Shown here: positions 56,628-64,000 of the stretch, piece by piece
Layout: the number at the start of each line of letters is the position of its first letter
How positions within the stretch are numbered: the first letter of the stretch is position 1
Assembly: GCF_900096955.1 (NCBI RefSeq)
Contig: NZ_FMYL01000001.1
Location: 124,001-188,000, forward strand
Source: Acinetobacter boissieri
GTDB lineage: Bacteria; Pseudomonadota; Gammaproteobacteria; Pseudomonadales; Moraxellaceae
DNA length: 64,000 bases
Direction of reading: 5' to 3'
The notes under the pieces: generated by a model
What the model was told of the DNA's origin: nothing
The model's input: the letters and a program-made list of their open reading frames with translations, nothing else
The model's database searches: none
Position numbers and translations under genes: made by a program

Positions 56628-57694
56628 GAGCCTGAAGCACCTCCTCCACCAAAGTCACCACCACCGCTGTAACCATCACTACCATTGCTCCCCCCACCAC
56701 TGCCACCACCACCGCCTGACATAAATATTTGCAATATCAGCTGCGCTAAAGAAGTAATTAACAGTAGAAATACACCAGCCCCTAGCAGTAAACTCACAAG
56801 AAGCCCTGCACCACTCAAAATGCCTGCACTAACTGCCGTCACGCCCGCAACCGAAGCAGTTAAACGGCTACCAAAAAATGAAGATGCGAATATGCCTACA
56901 ATTAAAATAATTGCAGTATAAAGTAACATTTGACTTTTGGATTCTTGCTCACGAATAGCACTTTCATGCTGTTGCTTTAATTGTTGGGCTGCTTGCTGTG
57001 CAACACTTGGGTCTAAATTCAGTATTCGTTGAATTTCATTTATGCCTGAGATCAGGCCTGATGATATATTTCCATCTTTAAATGCAGGAGTAATTTGGTT
57101 ACGAATAATTCGGCTCACCACTACATCTGGTAATACACCCTCTAAGCCATACCCTGTTAGAATTTGAATACGCCGATCATTTACAGCCACAGCAACTACA
57201 ATACCATTGTCTTGTTTTGCTGTACCCAATTTCCACTGATTTGCAATACGCATTGCAAAGTCAAATATATCTTCTTGCCCTGTACTTGGCACAATCACAA
57301 TACCGATCTGTGCTTTTGCAGTTCGATGGAGTTGTCTGACTTGGTCTGATAATTGTTTGTACTGTGACGCTGTTAATACATTTGCTTGGTCGATAACTGG
57401 TTGATTGAGTGTAGGCAAATTTCGTGTACTTTGCCCCACTTGCATGTCGTCTGCGACAGACAGTGGCGCATTGGTTTTTTGCTCTACACTATTAGAACCA
57501 TTACTTTTTTGAGCCTGTTGCTCTTTAACAACTTGCCCAATAATCGCTTGATCAGGAGATGCATCATTTAAAGCAGCGGTTGCAAGAATCTGTTTATTTT
57601 GATCATTACTCCAAGCAAGCACCGAACTGCTCAAAATAAGCAATGCCATGATCAATTTTAAAAAGTATCCTAACCGCTGCTTCCAATACCACAT
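56621..57694 (-). CDS. TPM-domain membrane protein (YgcG-like)
   Basis: The 357-residue product has a signal peptide (LKLIMALLILSSSVLAWS), a periplasmic TPM domain at about 90-220 (VIDQANVLTASQYKQLSDQV, AQIGIVIVPSTGQEDIFDFA, DNGIVVAVAVNDRRIQILTGYGLE, split). Hydrophobic helices lie at about 255-272 and 285-330, and the Gly/Ser-rich tail ends GGGGASGSW. Such tails are typical of the YgcG type. I favour ATG 57694 because AGGTGA is correctly spaced for it; ATG 57700 is 6 bases upstream. It is in an operon with lemA (upstream) and the soluble TPM gene (overlapping). Confidence 0.85.
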   Translation of the reverse strand: MWYWKQRLGYFLKLIMALLILSSSVLAWSNDQNKQILATAALNDASPDQAIIGQVVKEQQAQKSNGSNSVEQKTNAPLSVADDMQVGQSTRNLPTLNQPVIDQANVLTASQYKQLSDQVRQLHRTAKAQIGIVIVPSTGQEDIFDFAMRIANQWKLGTAKQDNGIVVAVAVNDRRIQILTGYGLEGVLPDVVVSRIIRNQITPAFKDGNISSGLISGINEIQRILNLDPSVAQQAAQQLKQQHESAIREQESKSQMLLYTAIILIVGIFASSFFGSRLTASVAGVTAVSAGILSGAGLLVSLLLGAGVFLLLITSLAQLILQIFMSGGGGGSGGGSNGSDGYSGGGDFGGGGASGSW

Positions 57695-57726
57695 GTGCAT
57701 TCACCTAACCCCTGATTTATGCTGAA

Positions 57727-58320
57727 TTAGTTATCGAATGATACTGTAGGTGCTTTTTCAGCGCCTGCTTGTGCACTAAAATTTGGACGTACTTTCAGTC
57801 CAATTACTTTTGCAGTAAGTGCTTGAGGAAATTGACGAACATAGGTATTGTAATCTTGCACTGTTGTAATATAACGATTTCTTGCGACAGCAACACGGTT
57901 TTCAGTGCCTTCAAGTTGCGCTTGTAAATCTAAAAATTGTTGATTTGCTTTTAAATCAGGATAACTTTCAGATATAGCTAGTAAACGAGACAATGATCCT
58001 GTTAGCTGGTCTTGTGCTTTTTGATATTTTTCAAAAAGTTCTGGATTTTCAAGAACCTCTTTATCTACTTTCATACCTGCCACATTAGAGCGGGCTTGCG
58101 TCACTTCAAGAAACGTAGATTTTTCATGCTTAGCATAACCTTTAACAACGCTGACTAAATTCGGTACTAGATCTGCACGGCGTTGATATTGATTCTCTAC
58201 ATCTGACCAAGTGGCATTAACAGCTTCATCTTTTGCTTGTAGTGCATTGTAACCACATCCAGACATTGCAAATGTTGCACTCAACACTCCTACAAGTGTA
58301 AGTTTTTTTAAAATATTCAT
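57727..58320 (-). CDS. lemA: LemA family lipoprotein
   Basis: The 197-residue LemA-family protein has a lipoprotein signal with lipobox MSGC and Cys22 as the acylation site. It then has the long helical bundle: VNATWSDVENQYQRRADLVPNLVSVVKGY, LTGSLSRLLAISESYPDLKANQQFLDLQAQLEGTENRVAVAR (spans about 35-165). This core is strongly conserved in the family. It opens the lemA-TPM-TPM operon, 32 bp before the next gene. Its function in the envelope is not defined; the family is unrelated to the LemA/GacS kinase. Confidence 0.92.
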   Translation of the reverse strand: MNILKKLTLVGVLSATFAMSGCGYNALQAKDEAVNATWSDVENQYQRRADLVPNLVSVVKGYAKHEKSTFLEVTQARSNVAGMKVDKEVLENPELFEKYQKAQDQLTGSLSRLLAISESYPDLKANQQFLDLQAQLEGTENRVAVARNRYITTVQDYNTYVRQFPQALTAKVIGLKVRPNFSAQAGAEKAPTVSFDN

Positions 58321-58404
58321 ATTTTCCTCATTTTTTATAGTACATACTTTCTATAATAATCATTTTTATTATTCAACAAAAGCATTAAAACCTAAAATCA
58401 CCCA

Positions 58405-58444
58405 CAAAAAATAACGAAAAAGTGACACAAATCAACTTTTTCGT
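58405..58444 (-). terminator. Intrinsic terminator after gltD
   Basis: ACGAAAAAGT (58414-58423) pairs perfectly with ACTTTTTCGT (58435-58444). On the minus strand TATTTTTTG follows. It is 40 bp after the gltD stop, upstream of lemA. Confidence 0.75.
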
Positions 58445-58484
58445 CTTTTACCACTCATCCAAAAATAACTATATATTTAAAAAA

Positions 58485-59921
<1,437 letters not shown>

Positions 59922-59925
59922 TCAG

Positions 59926-59950
59926 TATGAATGGTGGCTGACCATTCATA
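59926..59950. repeat. Hairpin in the gltB-gltD intercistronic gap
   Basis: TATGAATGGT (59926-59935) pairs perfectly with ACCATTCATA (59941-59950) across GGCTG. An alternative fold GGTCAG/CTGACC (59920-59925 and 59938-59943) overlaps it. There is no T-run. It may affect mRNA stability or gltD translation, whose start is 20 bp away. Confidence 0.55.
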
Positions 59951-59975
59951 CCTGCCTGTTCAATCAAGATTCAAT

Positions 59976-62900
59976 TTACTGTGGGTCGGCTTGTGTTGCT
60001 TTTAACAACGTGAGTAAGTTTGCAGCTTTGGGTTTAACCAACCAAAATTTTCGGCTATAAAAGTCAAACTCATGGCGAATCTTATATGCCCACGCACTTC
60101 CTGTTTCTTTAATGTGTTCGTCTAAAATACGTAACAAATTGGCTTGATGCTCTTCCATTGACTCAGTCGAAATACGTGTTAAGTCAATTAACTCATGATT
60201 ATAACGGTCAACAAAATCATTTTCCAAATCCAGTACGTAAGCAAAACCACCTGTCATGCCCGCACCAAAGTTATAGCCTACTTTGCCTAGAATAGTCACG
60301 ACACCACCGGTCATATATTCACAACAGTGGTCGCCTGCACCCTCAATTACGGCAAATGCACCTGAGTTACGTACTGCAAAACGCTCGCCGGCAGTACCTG
60401 CAGCATAGACTTTACCACCCGTTGCACCGTACAAACAGGTATTACCAATAATAGCTGTGGTTTGGGTTTGGAATGGCGAGCCTTTTGGTGGGAAGATCGA
60501 CAGTTTACCACCTGCCATACCCTTACCGACGTAATCGTTGGCATCACCTTCTAAACGAATATGTAAACCGCCTGCATTCCATACGCCAAGTGATTGCCCT
60601 GCTGTGCCATGAAGATTCATGACAACAGGATAACTTTCCATGCCCAAGTTACCATGACGACTCGCAATTTCACCAGAAATTCTTGCACCAATCGAACGGT
60701 CACAGTTACCTACTTTAAAGTGGAACTCACCACCTGTAGCCGATTCAATCGCTGGCTTCATTTCTTCGACCATTCTTTCAGCCAATAGGCCTTGGTCAAA
60801 TGGTGGATTACCTTGTTGTACGCAGTATTGCGCTTTGCCTTCTGCTGAAGGGTGTGACTGTAACAGTGGACTCAAGTCAATATGACGATGCTTATCTGTT
60901 TCACCCGGTAACATTTCTAGTAAATCTACACGACCAATGAGGTCTTTTAGCTGACTCACACCCAGTGCGGCCAACCACTCTCTCGTTTCTTCTGCAATAA
61001 ATTTGAAGAAGTTAATGAGCATTTCTGGCTCACCAATGTAATGATCTTTACGCAAATGATCTTGCTGTGTCGCAACACCAGTTGCACAGTTATTCAAGTG
61101 ACAAATTCGTAAGTATTTACAGCCTAAAGCGATCATTGGTGTTGAACCAAAACCAAAACTTTCAGCCCCTAGAATCGCTGCTTTTACTACATCTAAGCCT
61201 GTTTTTAGACCACCATCGGTTTGTACACGCACCTTGCCACGTAAGTCATTCACACGTAACGCTTGATGTGCTTCAGCCAACCCTAATTCCCACGGCGACC
61301 CTGCATGGTGAATAGACGATAATGGTGATGCAGCCGTACCACCATCATACCCAGAAATGGTAATAAAATCGGCATAAGCTTTGGCCACACCTGCAGCAAT
61401 GGTCCCAACACCCGGCTCAGAAACTAACTTTACCGATACCATAGCTTTTGGATTGACTTGTTTTAAGTCAAAAATAAGCTGTGATAAATCTTCAATCGAA
61501 TAAATATCATGGTGTGGTGGTGGTGAAATGAGCGTCACACCCGGTACTGCATAACGTAAGCGAGCAATCAATGGATTCACTTTACCACCCGGTAACTGAC
61601 CACCTTCACCTGGTTTTGCCCCTTGTGCGACTTTAATTTGCAGGACTTCAGCAGACATGAGGTATTCCGGTGTGACACCAAAACGGCCAGATGCAATTTG
61701 CTTGATTTTTGAATTACGAATCGTACCGTAACGTGCGGGATCTTCACCACCCTCACCAGAGTTTGAACGCCCACCCATGGTGTTCATGGCTGTTGCAATG
61801 GCTTCGTGTGCTTCGGGTGACAATGCACCAATTGACATACCCGCAGAGTCAAAACGAGGTAAAATTTGACTAATATCTTCTACGTCATTAATTGAAATTG
61901 GATGATCAGTTTTTACTTTAAGTAAATCACGAATCGTTGCGATTGGACGGCTATTCACAAGCTCAGCATACGCTTTAAAGTCTTGGTAATCTCCTGAACG
62001 TACTGCTTGATGCAACGTGTTAATCACATCTGGGTTAAACGCATGATATTCCTTGCCAAATACAAATTTCAGTAGTCCCCCTTGGTCAATTGGTTTACGG
62101 GTTTTCCATGCCAATTCTGCCAAGATTTTTTGGTCATTTTCTAAATCAACAAAGGTCGCACCTTGTATACGGCTTGGTACACCAAGGAAGCACAGATCAA
62201 CCACTTCATTGGCCAAACCAACGGCTTCAAACAACTGCCCACCACGATAAGATGCAACAGTTGAGATTCCCATTTTAGATAAAACTTTGAGTAAGCCTTT
62301 ATCTATTCCTTTACGGAAATTATTTTGTGCTTGAAGTGGATCACCCAATAATTCGCCTTTCGCCACAAGATCATTAATTACATCATATGCAAGATATGGG
62401 TAAATTGCAGTTGCGCCAAAACCTAAAATGACAGCAATTTGATGCGGATCACGTGCGATTCCCGTTTCTACAATAATATTAGCATCTGTACGTAAACCAA
62501 CTTTAATTAAGTGGTGGTGTATCGCACCTGTCACCATTGCCGCATTGGCTGGCAAATAGCCTGTGCGAATTTTTTTATCTGAAATAATCAGTAATGTTTT
62601 ACCATCACGAATCGCTTGTGCTGACTCTTCACAAATACGTTGAATGGCTGCTTTTAAACCTTCTGAGATATCATAATTTAAATCTATTTCAGCAGCTTCA
62701 TAACCTTTACGACCAATCGTTCTGAGCTGGTGCATTTTTGAATTAGATAAAACAGGGCTCGCAATAATTAAACGATCTGCATGCTCTGGCCCTTGCTCAA
62801 AAACGTTTTGCTCACGCCCTAAACAAGTTTCAAGTGACATCACAATTGACTCACGTAATGGGTCAATCGGTGGATTGGTCACTTGAGCAAATTGTTGTCT

Positions 62901-64000
62901 AAAATAGTCAGTCACATGGCGTACTTGTTTTGAAAGTACAGCCATTGGGGTATCGTCACCCATTGAACCAACTGCTTCTTGGCCATTTTCAGCGATTGGG
63001 CACAAGACTTGGTCACGCTCTTCAAACGTCACCATAAACATTTTTTGTGCCGTCTTAAGCTGTTCACCGCTTAGACCTTTATCAATCAAATGTTCTTCAA
63101 GCTGCGGACTTGCTTGTAAACGTACAGCATTTTCACGTAACCATTGGCGGTACGGACGCATACGTTTCAGGTGGTTGCTTACATCTTCAGTTTCAAGAAG
63201 TTTACCTGTAAAGGTATCCACCACTAAAATTTGACCCGGACCAACACGACCTTTAGATACCACATCTTCAGGCTTATATCCCCAGACACCAATTTCAGAT
63301 GCAAGTGTAATGTAGTCATTTTTAGTAATGACCCAACGTGCAGGACGCAAACCATTACGGTCTAGCATACAAATCGCATGACGACCATCTTGAATTACTA
63401 AGCCAGCAGGGCCGTCCCATGCTTCCATATGCTTAGAGTTAAACTCATAAAATGCGCGTAAGTCCGCATCCAAGTTTTCAACATTTTGCCATGCAGGTGG
63501 TACAAGCATGCGTAAAGCACGGAACAAGTCCATACCACCGCCAATCAAAATCTCAAGCATATTATCTAGGCTTGATGAGTCAGAACCTGTACGGTTCACA
63601 ATCGGATCTAGTTCAGATAACCCTGGAAGTAGTGGATTTTCAAATTTTGGTGTACGTGCACTGGCCCAATTGCGGTTTGCAGTAATGGTATTAATTTCAC
63701 CATTGTGTGCTAAATAGCGAAAGGGTTGCGCAAGAGGCCAACGTGGCAATGTGTTGGTCGAAAAACGTTGGTGAAATACAGCAATATGTGATTTTAAATC
63801 TTCATTGGCTAAATCTGTGTAGAAATCAGCAATCGCTGCAGGCATCATTAAGCCTTTATAACTAATGACTGTAGAACACAATGTCGTGACGTAAAAATCA
63901 CTATCTGAACGTAATAATTGTTCTGCTCTGCGACGTGCCAAAAAGAGCTTACGATTAAACTCTGGCTCAGTCACACCCATTGGGCAATTCACAAATATTT
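59976..64000 (-). CDS. gltB: Glutamate synthase (NADPH) large subunit GltB, 5' end missing
   Basis: GltB converts 2-oxoglutarate and glutamine into two glutamates. The frame is open to the right edge, so the gene continues beyond 64000; about 1340 of an expected ~1490 residues are present. Visible are the end of the glutaminase domain ([27 protein letters not shown]), the central domain, and the FMN/2-oxoglutarate barrel ([48 protein letters not shown]). The 3Fe-4S cysteines lie in [20 protein letters not shown], and the C-terminal GxGxG beta-helix repeats follow. The apparent first Met near 63992 (GTG) is internal: the frame reads IFVNCPMG just before it, as in other GltB. Confidence 0.95.
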   Translation of the reverse strand, partial: IFVNCPMGVTEPEFNRKLFLARRRAEQLLRSDSDFYVTTLCSTVISYKGLMMPAAIADFYTDLANEDLKSHIAVFHQRFSTNTLPRWPLAQPFRYLAHNGEINTITANRNWASARTPKFENPLLPGLSELDPIVNRTGSDSSSLDNMLEILIGGGMDLFRALRMLVPPAWQNVENLDADLRAFYEFNSKHMEAWDGPAGLVIQDGRHAICMLDRNGLRPARWVITKNDYITLASEIGVWGYKPEDVVSKGRVGPGQILVVDTFTGKLLETEDVSNHLKRMRPYRQWLRENAVRLQASPQLEEHLIDKGLSGEQLKTAQKMFMVTFEERDQVLCPIAENGQEAVGSMGDDTPMAVLSKQVRHVTDYFRQQFAQVTNPPIDPLRESIVMSLETCLGREQNVFEQGPEHADRLIIASPVLSNSKMHQLRTIGRKGYEAAEIDLNYDISEGLKAAIQRICEESAQAIRDGKTLLIISDKKIRTGYLPANAAMVTGAIHHHLIKVGLRTDANIIVETGIARDPHQIAVILGFGATAIYPYLAYDVINDLVAKGELLGDPLQAQNNFRKGIDKGLLKVLSKMGISTVASYRGGQLFEAVGLANEVVDLCFLGVPSRIQGATFVDLENDQKILAELAWKTRKPIDQGGLLKFVFGKEYHAFNPDVINTLHQAVRSGDYQDFKAYAELVNSRPIATIRDLLKVKTDHPISINDVEDISQILPRFDSAGMSIGALSPEAHEAIATAMNTMGGRSNSGEGGEDPARYGTIRNSKIKQIASGRFGVTPEYLMSAEVLQIKVAQGAKPGEGGQLPGGKVNPLIARLRYAVPGVTLISPPPHHDIYSIEDLSQLIFDLKQVNPKAMVSVKLVSEPGVGTIAAGVAKAYADFITISGYDGGTAASPLSSIHHAGSPWELGLAEAHQALRVNDLRGKVRVQTDGGLKTGLDVVKAAILGAESFGFGSTPMIALGCKYLRICHLNNCATGVATQQDHLRKDHYIGEPEMLINFFKFIAEETREWLAALGVSQLKDLIGRVDLLEMLPGETDKHRHIDLSPLLQSHPSAEGKAQYCVQQGNPPFDQGLLAERMVEEMKPAIESATGGEFHFKVGNCDRSIGARISGEIASRHGNLGMESYPVVMNLHGTAGQSLGVWNAGGLHIRLEGDANDYVGKGMAGGKLSIFPPKGSPFQTQTTAIIGNTCLYGATGGKVYAAGTAGERFAVRNSGAFAVIEGAGDHCCEYMTGGVVTILGKVGYNFGAGMTGGFAYVLDLENDFVDRYNHELIDLTRISTESMEEHQANLLRILDEHIKETGSAWAYKIRHEFDFYSRKFWLVKPKAANLLTLLKATQADPQ

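Overview
The window is an uninterrupted piece of bacterial chromosome with low GC content (judged by eye). It most resembles Acinetobacter or a close relative in the Moraxellaceae. Support for this is the recC-recB-recD order, a polyphosphate:AMP phosphotransferase of the type first known from Acinetobacter, a type IV pilin paired with a PglL-like oligosaccharyltransferase, the tRNA-fMet/rimP-nusA-infB-rbfA cluster, and the copAB/copRS copper locus. No rRNA, CRISPR array, intact insertion sequence, phage or integron was seen. Nearly all genes look intact and belong to core metabolism or common accessory functions.

Layout. 1-7506 holds recD (5' end only), recB and recC on the minus strand. 7623-9684 holds an unknown protein, a VOC-fold gene with a damaged start and a NUDIX hydrolase. 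9842-14615 is the NAD quinolinate pathway: nadA-nadB diverge from a NrtR/NadQ-type regulator that is followed by nadC, and three matching operators sit at the nadA and nadC promoters. 14840-16921 is a Fur-box-preceded TonB-dependent receptor, followed by a Sel1-repeat protein. 17909-20959 is thiO-thiS-thiG-thiF behind a TPP riboswitch. 21087-27474 is a copper locus: copA-copB, divergent copR-copS with a CusR-like box, and copC/copD. 27829-33382 holds a DUF697-like protein, pap, a FFLEELY-like protein, ubiE and ubiB. 33443-36873 holds a methyltransferase, and hisIE overlapping a UvrD-like helicase. 37108-39309 is a second TonB-dependent receptor. 39458-40537 is fba. 41298-47544 is the Mrp-type antiporter operon mrpA(B)CDEFG. 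47587-52747 is rimP-nusA-infB-rbfA, downstream of two identical initiator tRNA genes (52954-53187). 53369-55501 is pilA and its glycosyltransferase. 56064-58320 is lemA with two TPM-domain genes. 58485-64000 is gltD and most of gltB, whose 5' end lies beyond the window.

How the parts work together. Several loci carry visible control sites: NAD synthesis (operators with spacing TACTC-N5-GAG), thiamin thiazole synthesis (riboswitch plus terminator), copper efflux/oxidation (two-component system plus box) and iron uptake (Fur-like boxes). Many operons end in clear intrinsic terminators.

The window shows no obvious new multi-gene system. The least explained items are a 108-bp element bounded by a perfect 16-bp inverted repeat between copC and copD, an ATG-TAG start lesion in a VOC gene, a terminator touching the start of pglL, and a possible small RNA locus upstream of pilA.
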